Origin: G963669295 sp963669295
GTDB taxonomy: Bacteria; Bacteroidota; Bacteroidia; Flavobacteriales_D; CALLUQ01
Direction of reading: 5' to 3'
Length of the DNA stretch: 64,000 bases
Assembly: GCA_963669295.1 (NCBI GenBank)
Contig: OY769938.1
Coordinates: 5,642,001 to 5,706,000, forward strand
Positions 1-8,388 of this stretch are shown here, piece by piece (position 1 is the stretch's first letter; every line of letters begins with the position of its first letter). The position numbers and the translations under genes were made by a program. The notes beneath the pieces were generated by a model. The model was given only the letters and a program-made list of their open reading frames with translations, made no database searches and was not told where the DNA came from.

Positions 1-2841
1 TACCAGGGTATGAGCGGTAAGGGCAATAATGGGTAAGGTTTGTTGCAATTGTTTTCTGATGTATGTGGTGGCTTCAATGCCATCCATTTCCGGCATCTGA
101 ATGTCCATCAATACCAGGTCAAACGTTTGTTGCTCCATCCATTGAATGGCTTCTTTTCCATTTTTTGCCAGGCTAACGGCAATATTCTTTTTGGTAAGCA
201 GTCGTTCAGTTAGTTTTTGGTTCAGCAGGTTATCTTCAACTAACAACACATGAAATGCTCCTGCCGGAATAATAAAATCGTCGTGTGCAGTTGTTTTTCG
301 CAATTCTTCGGAAGCCTGGCCGTACGATAACTGGAATGTAAATTGAGTGCCTTCTCCCTCGGTACTGGTGACCGAAATTTGCCCTCCTTGTATTTCTACC
401 AGCTTTTTTACAATGGATAACCCAAGTCCTGTACCGCCATATTTTCGTGTGGTATCGCTACTGGCCTGTACAAAACTTTCAAATACCGAATCGAGTTTAT
501 CGGCAGGAATACCAATACCAGTATCAAACACTTTGAATTGAAGGGTGGTGTATTGCTCTTCGCGGGCAGCTACTTCTACTGCTAGCCCTACTTTGCCTGC
601 TGCGGTAAATTTAATGGCATTGCCCATCAGGTTAATGATAATTTGATTGAGGCGGTAGGGGTCGCCCATCAACTGTTGTGGTACCTCATCGGCGATGGCA
701 ATATCGAGCACCAGGTTTTTTTCTATTGCTTTAGGCTTGAGGATGGTTACCAAATCGTTCACCACATTGCGCAGGTTGTACTTAATTTCTTCAAGGGTAA
801 GCATGTTGGCCTCCATCTTCGAGAGGTCGAGAATATCGTTAATGATCACCAACAAGCTTTGCCCCGAGTGGCTAATGGCTTCGAGGTATTCTTTTTGTTC
901 GCTGGTTAGCTTCGTATCAAAAAGCAGTCCGGCAAAACCAATGATGGCATTCATGGGTGTTCGAATTTCGTGGCTCATGTTGGCCAAAAATTCTTGTTTA
1001 ATGCGGGCCGATTCTTCTACTTTACCTTTTGCCTGTTCGAGCTCCACCAGGGTTTCGTTGAGCTGTTCAATCGTTTGCTCTGAAGCTTTATAAGCGTTGG
1101 CCAATTCTTCTTCCGTTTTCTTACGTGTGGTAATGTCGCGCACGTGCAACATCAATGCTGGTTGCCCGAGGTAGTTAACATGGCTCACCTTAATGCCTAC
1201 AGGCACCTGGGTATTTTCATCGATGTAGCTCAACGATTCGAGGTAGTCTACCTTCCGGTCTACAAATTGTTGGAATTGAGCTTTGGCTTCTTTACGAATT
1301 TCGTTTGGAATAAGGTCGAAAATGCTTTGCCCTACAAATTCTTCGTATGCCATGTGATGCAATTGACAGGCTGCCGGGTTGACATCAAGCACCACTCCAT
1401 CGTACGATTCTACAAAGATGGCATCCACAGAACTCTCAAATAAATCGCGGAAACGTTGCTCTTTTTCCTTGATGCTCAACTCCGCTTCCTTGAGGTCGGT
1501 AATGTCGTGTGCTACGGCATAAATCAGTTGTGTTTCTTTATCGGGCGTAGCCATCCACCGAAACCAGCGGTACTCTCCTGATTTGCAACGGTAACGGTTT
1601 TCAAACCCAATTACTTCCTTTCCTGTATCCAATGCCTTCATCTGATCTGCGGTAGGCTGCACATCATCGGGATGAATAAACTCAAGAAAGGGTTTCCCCA
1701 TAATTTCCTCTTCAGGATAGCCCAATATACGCTGAAAAGAAGGGTTCACCTTTTTAAAGTAACCATCGTAATTGGCAATGCTAAGCAGGTCGAGGGTCAT
1801 TGAAAAAAAGTTGGAATATTCGCGGGCTACCAGCTCCTGCTGCATCTTTTCAGTCATGTCTTTTACATACACTGTAATGCCTTCGCATTCGCCATCGCTC
1901 ATAATGGGATTGCACGATGTTTCCAGGCAAAACCCATCTTCCTCCGGATTACCGAAATTGGTTTCTCCTACCATTCTTTTACCCGTTAGCGCCTGCTCAA
2001 AAAGGTGTAGCCATGCATTGGCAAACGCTGGTGTAACAAATGTTCTGATATCCATGCCTTTCTTTACCTCCACATGAAAATTGGCTTTGAACCGATCTCT
2101 GCAATAAGCGTTGTAGGAAATGATTTTATATTCCTGATCGATCGACCAAATGGCCTCGGTCGTATTTTCGATCAAAGCGGTAATGCGGGCATTGGTTTCC
2201 AACGTTTCATTTTCCGCTCGTTTTAAACGCATTACCAGTGCTTCGTTTTTCCTGTTTCTGCGATGAATGAGGGTATAAAGCCAATAAGTAAAGATAGCCA
2301 TGAGGCACGCTAACAATACAATGCCATACAACAACCGCCAATAACCGTTCAGTTCTTCCGACAATGAAGCCGTTTGCAGCCTTATTTTGAATACTGCCCC
2401 TTTTACACTTTCAATCGACTTTTGTGTATGCCGATGCACTTCTTGTAATCCTTGTATGGTTTCTGTACTATTGGGCTGAATGGGCGCTTGTTGCAAGTAA
2501 GTTTTCAATTGTTGCATGGCCGAATCTACCTGTAGCAATTCTGTTTGTATGGCGGTGACGTTTCCGGGTGTCAGCAACACATCGAGCTGTACATCCAGGT
2601 CGGCAAACAACGTATCCCAGGAAATTACGTCTTGTTGACTGTCAATGCTGTTGAAGGCATTTGTAGTTATGCCATTGATCGATTTTTCGAGTTGTGAAAG
2701 GCTACGCAAAGTGCTTACATAGTTGCTGATGGCATCTTGCTTCATGTTTGCCACAAACAGCAACGAAATGCTAAGGCCAATAAACCCAAAAATGAGTAGG
2801 CCGATTAACCACTTATAGGTATGTTGTTTTTTGGGGTTCAT
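1..2841 (-). CDS. PAS-domain hybrid sensor histidine kinase (3' end outside window)
   Basis: The open frame runs without a stop from an ATG at 2841 to base 1 (947 codons) and continues outside the window. Visible order: a membrane segment at about residues 10-30, an extracytoplasmic loop, a second membrane segment at about 170-190, three PAS/PAC units over about 210-590, a coiled coil, a HisKA H-box (NMSHEIRTPMN, phospho-acceptor His624), a HATPase with N-box (GNAIKF) and G-boxes (DTGIGI, GGTGLGLS), then a receiver with phospho-acceptor Asp913 in the MDIQMPEMDG motif. This is a membrane hybrid kinase that should pass phosphate from His624 to Asp913; an HPt domain could follow outside the window. 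The ligand cannot be read from the sequence. It lies downstream of the mscS terminator, so it is probably transcribed from its own promoter. Confidence 0.93.
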   Translation of the reverse strand, partial: MNPKKQHTYKWLIGLLIFGFIGLSISLLFVANMKQDAISNYVSTLRSLSQLEKSINGITTNAFNSIDSQQDVISWDTLFADLDVQLDVLLTPGNVTAIQTELLQVDSAMQQLKTYLQQAPIQPNSTETIQGLQEVHRHTQKSIESVKGAVFKIRLQTASLSEELNGYWRLLYGIVLLACLMAIFTYWLYTLIHRRNRKNEALVMRLKRAENETLETNARITALIENTTEAIWSIDQEYKIISYNAYCRDRFKANFHVEVKKGMDIRTFVTPAFANAWLHLFEQALTGKRMVGETNFGNPEEDGFCLETSCNPIMSDGECEGITVYVKDMTEKMQQELVAREYSNFFSMTLDLLSIANYDGYFKKVNPSFQRILGYPEEEIMGKPFLEFIHPDDVQPTADQMKALDTGKEVIGFENRYRCKSGEYRWFRWMATPDKETQLIYAVAHDITDLKEAELSIKEKEQRFRDLFESSVDAIFVESYDGVVLDVNPAACQLHHMAYEEFVGQSIFDLIPNEIRKEAKAQFQQFVDRKVDYLESLSYIDENTQVPVGIKVSHVNYLGQPALMLHVRDITTRKKTEEELANAYKASEQTIEQLNETLVELEQAKGKVEESARIKQEFLANMSHEIRTPMNAIIGFAGLLFDTKLTSEQKEYLEAISHSGQSLLVIINDILDLSKMEANMLTLEEIKYNLRNVVNDLVTILKPKAIEKNLVLDIAIADEVPQQLMGDPYRLNQIIINLMGNAIKFTAAGKVGLAVEVAAREEQYTTLQFKVFDTGIGIPADKLDSVFESFVQASSDTTRKYGGTGLGLSIVKKLVEIQGGQISVTSTEGEGTQFTFQLSYGQASEELRKTTAHDDFIIPAGAFHVLLVEDNLLNQKLTERLLTKKNIAVSLAKNGKEAIQWMEQQTFDLVLMDIQMPEMDGIEATTYIRKQLQQTLPIIALTAHTLV

Positions 2842-2928
2842 GCACTTCCCAAGTTAGTACTTTTCAATCAATGTAGTGCACATCGTATGGCACTGTATTA
2901 GGAGGTTGAATTTAAGGAATTTGTGCAT

Positions 2929-2962
2929 AAAAAAACCTCTTTGTTGCCAAAGAGGTTTTTTT
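2929..2962 (-). terminator. Rho-independent terminator of the mscS unit
   Basis: A perfect 8-bp stem (2936-2943 with 2948-2955) and a 4-nt loop are flanked by seven A on the left and seven T on the right. It lies 19 bases past the minus-strand stop of the MscS gene and separates that unit from the hybrid kinase. The symmetric A/T tracts would let it work in both directions. Confidence 0.85.
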
Positions 2963-2980
2963 GAAGGTAAGTATGTTTTC

Positions 2981-3784
2981 TTACGAGTTGTGCACATGCA
3001 CGTCCATTTGTGGGTAAGGAATGTTCAGTCCTTCTTTGCCAAACACTTCGTATACCTTCTCATTCATCTCAAAGTATACATCCCAGTAATCTTCGCTTTT
3101 TACCCAAACACGTACGGCAAAATTCACCGAGCTATCGGCCAATTCCGAAACACCAATAAAAGAAGCAGGATCTTTCATAATGCGTGAGTCAGCATCAATT
3201 AATCCTTGCAATACTTCACGCGCCTTGCTCACACTATCGCCATAACCAATGCCAAAGGTAAAGTCTACCCTTCTGGTGGCTTCTGTTGAATAGTTGATCA
3301 TTGCTCCGGTCGACAATCCACCGTTGGGAATGATGATGGTTTTGTTGTCGAGTGTTTTTAAAATGGTATTGAAAATTTGAATTTCAGAAACTACACCAAG
3401 GTAGCCTTGTGCATCAATTAAATCGTCTACTTTAAATGGCTTAAACAACAAAATCATTACGCCACCAGCAAAGTTTTGGAGTGTGCCCGATAGTGCCATA
3501 CCAATGGCTAAACCGGCAGCACCAAGTACTGCTACAAAAGAGGTGGTTTCTACACCTACCATGCCAATAACGCTGATGCCAAGCATCAATTTTAACACAG
3601 CTCCAAGCAATACCCGCAAGAATGGGCGAAGAGAATCATCTACTTCACGCTTCTTCATTACCTTATCGGCAAGCTTTACAACATTTTTAATGATAATAAG
3701 CCCAATAATGAGGGTTACTAATGCCAGCAAAACGGGCAATCCGTATTTCTCGATGTACGGCCAAACATCCTTTTCAAAATCCAT
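2981..3784 (-). CDS. Small-conductance mechanosensitive channel, MscS family
   Basis: 267 residues, a usual length for a minimal MscS. Three hydrophobic segments lie at about residues 14-32, 58-78 and 82-105; the third (VLGAAGLAIGMALSGTLQNF) has the Gly/Ala-rich packing of the pore-lining TM3 helix. The beta domain and C-terminal alpha/beta domain follow (FKVDDLIDAQGYLGVVSEI, then IPNGGLS). MscS channels open under membrane tension and release solutes during hypo-osmotic shock. It is downstream of two LytTR genes on the same strand (37-bp gap) and is followed by a terminator, so it may be the last gene of that transcript. Confidence 0.93.
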   Translation of the reverse strand: MDFEKDVWPYIEKYGLPVLLALVTLIIGLIIIKNVVKLADKVMKKREVDDSLRPFLRVLLGAVLKLMLGISVIGMVGVETTSFVAVLGAAGLAIGMALSGTLQNFAGGVMILLFKPFKVDDLIDAQGYLGVVSEIQIFNTILKTLDNKTIIIPNGGLSTGAMINYSTEATRRVDFTFGIGYGDSVSKAREVLQGLIDADSRIMKDPASFIGVSELADSSVNFAVRVWVKSEDYWDVYFEMNEKVYEVFGKEGLNIPYPQMDVHVHNS

Positions 3785-3820
3785 GAATTCTCTGTTTATA
3801 GGTTAATTTGTATGGTGCAA

Positions 3821-4132
3821 TTATAGTAAATTTAAATGGCTAATCAGGTGGTCGCGAAAATCTTTTCCCATTGGCAGGTCGCCATTTTCGGTATACAGTA
3901 CATTTCCGTTAATGGCTTTGATTTTCCGTAGATTTACTATGAAGTTTTGGTGGGTCTTTTGAAACACATCGGAAGGAAGTACATTTTCTAATCGCTGCAA
4001 CGACACCGAAATGGGAAATCGTTTATCGGGCGTATCTACCAACACCGCATCCGTGGTAATTTCAAACCAATTGATGTCGTTAAAATTAATACGCTGGTAC
4101 TTGCCCTCTATTTTAGCAAAAATGCATTCCAT
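3821..4132 (-). CDS. Stand-alone LytTR DNA-binding domain protein
   Basis: About 103 residues from the ATG at 4132, which begins with MECIFAKIEGKYQRI; an upstream ATG at 4180 would add 16 residues of poor quality. Nearly the whole protein is one LytTR domain: an initial beta strand, the ISVSLQRLENVLP segment, and the typical FQKTHQNFIVNLRKIKAINGN stretch that precedes the last strands. There is no receiver domain, so it cannot be a classical phospho-regulated response regulator. It lies 107 bp downstream of a complete LytTR response regulator on the same strand, and may share its targets or arise from its duplication. No membrane segment is seen. Confidence 0.82.
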   Translation of the reverse strand: MECIFAKIEGKYQRINFNDINWFEITTDAVLVDTPDKRFPISVSLQRLENVLPSDVFQKTHQNFIVNLRKIKAINGNVLYTENGDLPMGKDFRDHLISHLNLL

Positions 4133-4239
4133 GTTGATTCTCCCCACACAAATGTAAGTGGAAATACTCCCTTGTAGCATGGAAAATCGTCTAGTGGTAG
4201 TAATCCAACGATTAATTGTTGATTCAGGTTGATTTTCGG

Positions 4240-4926
4240 TTATAACAGGTTGAGCCTATCCATTAAGTCGGGCTTATACGAACGACTTACCGGCATGGTT
4301 TGCTTGCCTACTGATATCACACTGTCTTCGAGCGATAGTATTTTATCTACCCGCACAATGTACGAACGGTGTACCCTTATGAAGTCTGATTCGGGCAACT
4401 TGTTTTGAATGGCCTTCATGGTAGAAAGCACCGTGTACCGCGCTGTTTCGGTATGAATGTTTACATAATCAGCAAACGCCTCAACAAACAAAATCTCGTT
4501 CAATTCCAACCGCATCAGCTGCGCATCTTTCTTAATGAAAATATGATCAGCTTCGGGCGATTCGCTTTGTACATTATCAGCAATAAGTCGTGCCTTTTCT
4601 ACTGCCTTTAAAAACCGGGGATAGTTTACCGGTTTTACAATGTAGTCGGTAACATCGTAGTTAAAGGCCTCTGCAGCGTAATCTTTTTTTGCCGTAATCA
4701 ATATAATTTGAGGAATGTCTTTGAGGGCCTGAATAAACTCCATACCCGTCATTTCGGGCATTTCAATATCGAGAAAAATCAGGTCGATGTCGTGCTCACG
4801 CACTACCTTCATCGCCTCAAAAGCATCTGAACATACCTCTACAAGGTTCAGGAAATCAGTTCTTTCCACACACTTGGAAATGGCCAGTCTGGAAAGCTGA
4901 TCATCGTCTACTACAATACAATTCAT
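4240..4926 (-). CDS. LytTR-family response regulator (LytT/AlgR type)
   Basis: 228 residues. The N-terminal receiver has the acidic pair at Asp8/Asp9, phospho-acceptor Asp53 in the FLDIEMPEMTG motif and a conserved Lys in the YIVKPVNY motif near residue 98. After a short linker the C-terminal LytTR domain (about 125-228) has EILFVEAFADYVNIHT and the FIRVHRSYIVRVDKI signature. Such regulators usually pair with LytS-type or 5TM histidine kinases, but none is adjacent; the nearest kinase is the PAS hybrid 1.4 kb downstream beyond a terminator, so the partner is unknown. The intergenic region to the divergent patatin gene (173 bp) should hold its promoter. Confidence 0.94.
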   Translation of the reverse strand: MNCIVVDDDQLSRLAISKCVERTDFLNLVEVCSDAFEAMKVVREHDIDLIFLDIEMPEMTGMEFIQALKDIPQIILITAKKDYAAEAFNYDVTDYIVKPVNYPRFLKAVEKARLIADNVQSESPEADHIFIKKDAQLMRLELNEILFVEAFADYVNIHTETARYTVLSTMKAIQNKLPESDFIRVHRSYIVRVDKILSLEDSVISVGKQTMPVSRSYKPDLMDRLNLL

Positions 4927-5045
4927 TCTTAAAGCTTTTTAATCTTGCTGCTCTTCCCTATTACAATATATGAATTCTTATGGTAAAGCAAAGCGGCCGT
5001 TGCTGTAAAAACAAACATTGTTGTAAAATGTTCGTTGATCATGCA

Positions 5046-5077
5046 TTGACAAAGTGGTGCAATTGGCATTACATTTG
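5046..5077 (+). promoter_or_regulatory. Bacteroidota-type promoter for the patatin gene
   Basis: TACATTTG at 5070-5077 matches the Bacteroidota sigma-A -7 consensus TAnnTTTG, with a TTG at 5046-5048 (21-bp spacing) as candidate -33 element. The patatin ATG is 22 bp downstream. This is a sequence match only. Confidence 0.5.
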
Positions 5078-5098
5078 GGCATCGTTATTTTTTTTTGA

Positions 5099-5947
5099 AT
5101 GAAAGCAGCATTAGTGGTACAAGGCGGAGCATTGCGATCGGTGTTTACATCGGGGGTGTTGGATGCTTTTTTGGCGTGTAATTTTAACCCTTTTCAATCG
5201 TACATTGGCGTTTCGGGTGGGGCCATGTGTTTGTCGTTTTACCTCAGCGAGCAATACAAGGTTACTTTTCAAATTATGAGCCAAATTGCACAAGACGACC
5301 GGTTCATTAATTTCAAGCATTTGTTTCGCGATGAAGGGTATGTTAACCTCAGCTTTTTAGAGCAGTTTACCAACGAGCATTACAGCTTACAAGTAGACAA
5401 AGCCCTTGCCTTTTTGCAAGAGCGCACTTTTGAAGTGGTAACTACCAACATGGAAAATGGCGAAGCAGAATACCTTACGCCTACTGCCGAAAATTGGATG
5501 AGGTGCTTGCGTGCTTCCAGTACATTGCCTTTTTTAACACGCGGCTATTGCCGGTTAGATGGCATGAAATTGATGGATGGTGGTTGGTCGGACCCCATTC
5601 CTGTACAACGCATGGTACAACAAGGCATGGATAAAGTGGTGGTAATACGTACCTTACCTAAAGACCATCGGTTAGAATGGTCGTTTATGGGACTGCTTGG
5701 TGGCTACTACCACCGCGGCAACCCCGGCTTAGCCAAACGCTTTAGCGAAGATTACGAATACTACAATGCCACCATCGATTTTTTAAACGATCCGGCTCAT
5801 GCCGATAAAATTATACAAATAGCTCCCGAAGATTTTTTGAAAACGGGCACCTACTCCACTTCTCCCGAAAAGCTTTACCACGACTACCGTTGGGGACTGG
5901 AGCAGGGCATGGACTTCATCCATCAGTATGGCCATTTATTTACTTAA
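5099..5947 (+). CDS. Patatin-like phospholipase (RssA/YjjU type)
   Basis: 282 residues with the patatin Ser-Asp dyad: an N-terminal glycine-rich oxyanion loop (QGGALRSVF), the nucleophile elbow GVSGG at residues 37-41 (Ser39), and the DGG motif at 160-162 with catalytic Asp160 in LMDGGWSDPIPV. The family hydrolyses acyl esters of phospholipids or lysophospholipids. There is no signal peptide, so it probably acts in the cytoplasm or at the inner membrane. A single gene with its own promoter-like sequence, divergent from the LytTR regulator. The substrate cannot be told from sequence. Confidence 0.92.
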   Translation: MKAALVVQGGALRSVFTSGVLDAFLACNFNPFQSYIGVSGGAMCLSFYLSEQYKVTFQIMSQIAQDDRFINFKHLFRDEGYVNLSFLEQFTNEHYSLQVDKALAFLQERTFEVVTTNMENGEAEYLTPTAENWMRCLRASSTLPFLTRGYCRLDGMKLMDGGWSDPIPVQRMVQQGMDKVVVIRTLPKDHRLEWSFMGLLGGYYHRGNPGLAKRFSEDYEYYNATIDFLNDPAHADKIIQIAPEDFLKTGTYSTSPEKLYHDYRWGLEQGMDFIHQYGHLFT

Positions 5948-5991
5948 TTTACCTTTTCTCAAAAAAAAATTCAAAAAGCGTGCAGCACTTG

Positions 5992-5999
5992 TAGTTTTG
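5992..5999 (+). promoter_or_regulatory. -7 promoter box of the Glu-rich secreted protein gene
   Basis: TAGTTTTG matches TAnnTTTG exactly and lies 36 bp before the ATG at 6036. No convincing -33 TTG is seen at the expected distance. Confidence 0.4.
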
Positions 6000-6035
6000 T
6001 ATTGTCTTTAATAGAAACAACGTAAAACTACACAC

Positions 6036-6794
6036 ATGAAAACCCTATTGCTAAGCCTCGTTGCCGTAGTTGCCTTCCAATTTACCTCCTACGCACAAAA
6101 CGAATCGAAAGAAGAACTATTTGAAGAAAGCCTTGAAGAATTGATAGAGGATGCGCTTGAATTGGCGAAGGAACAATTTGAATTGGCTACCGAAGAGATG
6201 AAAATACTGGAAGAAGAAATGGCAATTGCAGCAGAAGAAATTAAATTGGCAGAAGCAGAGATCGCTCGTGAGTTAGAAGCAGAGTTTGGCAGCGAAGAAG
6301 AGTTGATTGCCTTGCTTGAAAAAGAAGCCATTACCCTCGACGATAAAGCATTGAAATTAGAAGCATTGGCCTTGTTGGAAAGTGAGAAAGTATTGGAAGC
6401 AGTAGAATTAGGACTGGTGCTTGCCAAAGAACAATTGGTTATTATTGATCAGGAAATCATCAAAGAGTTGGAACCATTAAAAGAAGAAATTTCTCAAGAA
6501 GTGGCAGAAAGCTTACGTGAAGTAGCTGGCGAATTGAAGGGATTGAACAGCGAATTTGGTCAAATGCGTCAATCGATTGGCAGAACCCGTAGCTTCCAAA
6601 TGGAAATTGTACCACAATTGGTACGCGATGGGTTGCTCGATGAAAACGAAAAAGAATTCAAGATCAAGTACAAAAACGATAAACTTCAAATCAACGGGAA
6701 AACCCTTGAAGGAGAAGATCGCGATAAATACACCAAAATAATTGAAAAACATTTTGGTAAAGGCGATGTGCAATTTCAAACGGAGGTGAATTAA
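6036..6794 (+). CDS. Secreted Glu/Ala/Leu-rich coiled-coil protein of unknown function
   Basis: 252 residues. A signal peptide (MKTLLLSLVAVVAFQFTSYA, cleavage near residue 20) precedes about 170 residues extremely rich in Glu, Leu, Ala and Ile with heptad-like spacing, for example EEMAIAAEEIKLAEAEIARE, predicting a long acidic helix or coiled coil. The last 65 residues differ: a basic stretch with MEIVPQLVRDGLLDENEKEF and INGKTLEGEDRDKYTKIIEKHFG, which looks like a small folded domain. No lipobox and no T9SS sorting domain, so it is probably periplasmic. I do not recognise the family. It has its own -7 box and a strong terminator. Confidence 0.85.
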   Translation: MKTLLLSLVAVVAFQFTSYAQNESKEELFEESLEELIEDALELAKEQFELATEEMKILEEEMAIAAEEIKLAEAEIARELEAEFGSEEELIALLEKEAITLDDKALKLEALALLESEKVLEAVELGLVLAKEQLVIIDQEIIKELEPLKEEISQEVAESLREVAGELKGLNSEFGQMRQSIGRTRSFQMEIVPQLVRDGLLDENEKEFKIKYKNDKLQINGKTLEGEDRDKYTKIIEKHFGKGDVQFQTEVN

Positions 6795-6823
6795 CATAGG
6801 GTATAAGTTTTAGCTTACCTCCC

Positions 6824-6864
6824 AAAAGCGTCTTGCTACTCTCAGTAAGACGCTTTTCTTTTTT
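6824..6864 (+). terminator. Rho-independent terminator
   Basis: An 11-bp perfect stem (6824-6834 with 6847-6857) with a further inner ACT/AGT pairing and a short loop is followed by a T-rich tract. It lies 30 bp after the stop of the Glu-rich protein gene. Confidence 0.85.
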
Positions 6865-7039
6865 ACCCCTTCCATATCCCTTAACACCACTTCCCTTGAG
6901 TAGCTTTTAGACTATTATCTGCCAATACATATCGCACACCGTATTTTTCAGTGAAGCGGTGCTCGTCACCTTTCATACGGCCTTTCATTCGGAAACCAGC
7001 CAATTTTTATTAAATTTAGCAGGCCTAAATATTTTCGAC

Positions 7040-8050
7040 ATGAAAAAACTGCTATTCATTGCTTTGGTACTTATCGCTTCTTCTGCCACCGCGCAAGACG
7101 ATAATTTATTCACCTACGATAAAGATTATACTTCTATAAGTCTTGGTGCCGGGTTGATGCGCTATTACGGTGAACTGCCCCTTACTGCCAACGATAAAAT
7201 TATTCCTTCGCTTAAACCCGCTTATACTTTACGCATAAAAAAGCGGTTCAAAAACTCGTTGGGCGTTGCCCTGGGAGCTACCCATGGCGAAATGCACCTG
7301 TATACAGGCATCAACGATCCTTATAACTTTAAATCGCAAATTACTCAAGGCGACCTTAGCGTAGTCTACCATTTGGATGATGGCAACATCATTAACCGCG
7401 GGGCCAACATCAGTCCATACATCTCGGCAGGAGTTGGCTACTTTACCTTCGATCCTAAAGCCGATTTATACGATGCCAATGGAATGCTTTATCATTTCTG
7501 GAGCGATGGCACCATCCGCGATATGGAAGAAACAGAAGCCAACGAACTTACTGCCTCGCTGCTGGAGAGAGATCGCAAATACGAAAGCGATATTGTAGAT
7601 AGTGTAAGCTATGACGAAAGTGGCATTGCCATTCCAATAGAAGCAGGTGTTACCTTAAAACTGGGCAACCTGGTATATGCTACCTTGTTTTACCGATACA
7701 ACTTTACCAATGTAGATCACCTCGAAGGGTACTCTATCGACAGTAAAAATGATGCTTATTCTTATGCTGGCGCTACGCTTACCTATAATTTTGGGGCTAA
7801 AACAAGTACCAAGCGCGACTGGGAAAACTATGGCGATATTGATTTCAAGAAATTCGAGACCGAAGATACTGATGGTGATGGTGTACCTGATTTCGACGAT
7901 TGGTGCCAGGAAACCGAAGGCGGCACAGAAGTAGACAGTCACGGTTGTCCAAAAGTAAAAAAAGAAGAAGCACCTGTGGAAGAAGAAACACCGGTAAAAG
8001 AAGACAAGCCAAAAGAAATTCGCTCTAAAGTGGGCGACGACGGCAACTAA
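7040..8050 (+). CDS. Outer-membrane beta-barrel protein ending in a TSP3-like calcium motif
   Basis: 336 residues from the ATG at 7040, chosen because MKKLLFIALVLIASSATAQ is a clear signal peptide; upstream in-frame starts add a non-signal extension. Residues about 25-275 are amphipathic strands with the aromatic pattern of an outer-membrane barrel (ISAGVGYFTFD, ATLFYRYNFTNVDH, YAGATLTYNFGAK). Residues about 290-312 form a thrombospondin type 3-like Ca-binding segment (DTDGDGVPDFDDWC, then VDSHGCP). In related Bacteroidota proteins this linker usually precedes an OmpA peptidoglycan-binding domain; here the protein ends after a Lys/Glu/Pro-rich tail of about 24 residues, so that domain is missing. 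A clean stop and terminator follow. Role: probably porin-like or structural. Confidence 0.85.
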   Translation: MKKLLFIALVLIASSATAQDDNLFTYDKDYTSISLGAGLMRYYGELPLTANDKIIPSLKPAYTLRIKKRFKNSLGVALGATHGEMHLYTGINDPYNFKSQITQGDLSVVYHLDDGNIINRGANISPYISAGVGYFTFDPKADLYDANGMLYHFWSDGTIRDMEETEANELTASLLERDRKYESDIVDSVSYDESGIAIPIEAGVTLKLGNLVYATLFYRYNFTNVDHLEGYSIDSKNDAYSYAGATLTYNFGAKTSTKRDWENYGDIDFKKFETEDTDGDGVPDFDDWCQETEGGTEVDSHGCPKVKKEEAPVEEETPVKEDKPKEIRSKVGDDGN

Positions 8051-8070
8051 AATACACTCCCTTTTATCTG

Positions 8071-8103
8071 CCCCTTTCTGTAACCAGGAAGGGGTATTTT
8101 TTT
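8071..8103 (+). terminator. Rho-independent terminator
   Basis: CCCCTT (8071-8076) pairs with AAGGGG (8089-8094), extended inwards by a T-G wobble and CTG/CAG around a 4-base loop, then TATTTTTTT. It lies 20 bp after the barrel gene. The rest of 8104-8388 has no gene that I can support; it contains only a 6-bp hairpin at 8104-8123. Confidence 0.75.
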
Positions 8104-8388
8104 GAGGCACAATTGCTTGCCTCTGCTGCTAACCACTCTAAATGGCCTGTCTCCCCAACTTTTACGTAGTTGAAAGGCAAAATAAATTCAGCCATATCTT
8201 GATAAATTGGCCAGACTGTTCTAAATTCATACGGTTTGCCAGCAAATAAAACCTGGCTTCAATTGCGTTAAACCGTGCGCTTTTCAAGGCATACCACTTG
8301 CTTTAAGTAAACGATTAATGGAGGTAAAACCCATTCCAGGGAAGTCGAAAACTGGCTGTAGAGTAGACACCACTAAAAACCAACCGTT

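Noticed and set aside
8064..8258. Minus-strand open frame of about 64 codons in the gap before the Hint gene
   Set aside because: It has no good start codon, overlaps a terminator hairpin and matches nothing I recognise, so it is not supported as a gene or pseudogene.
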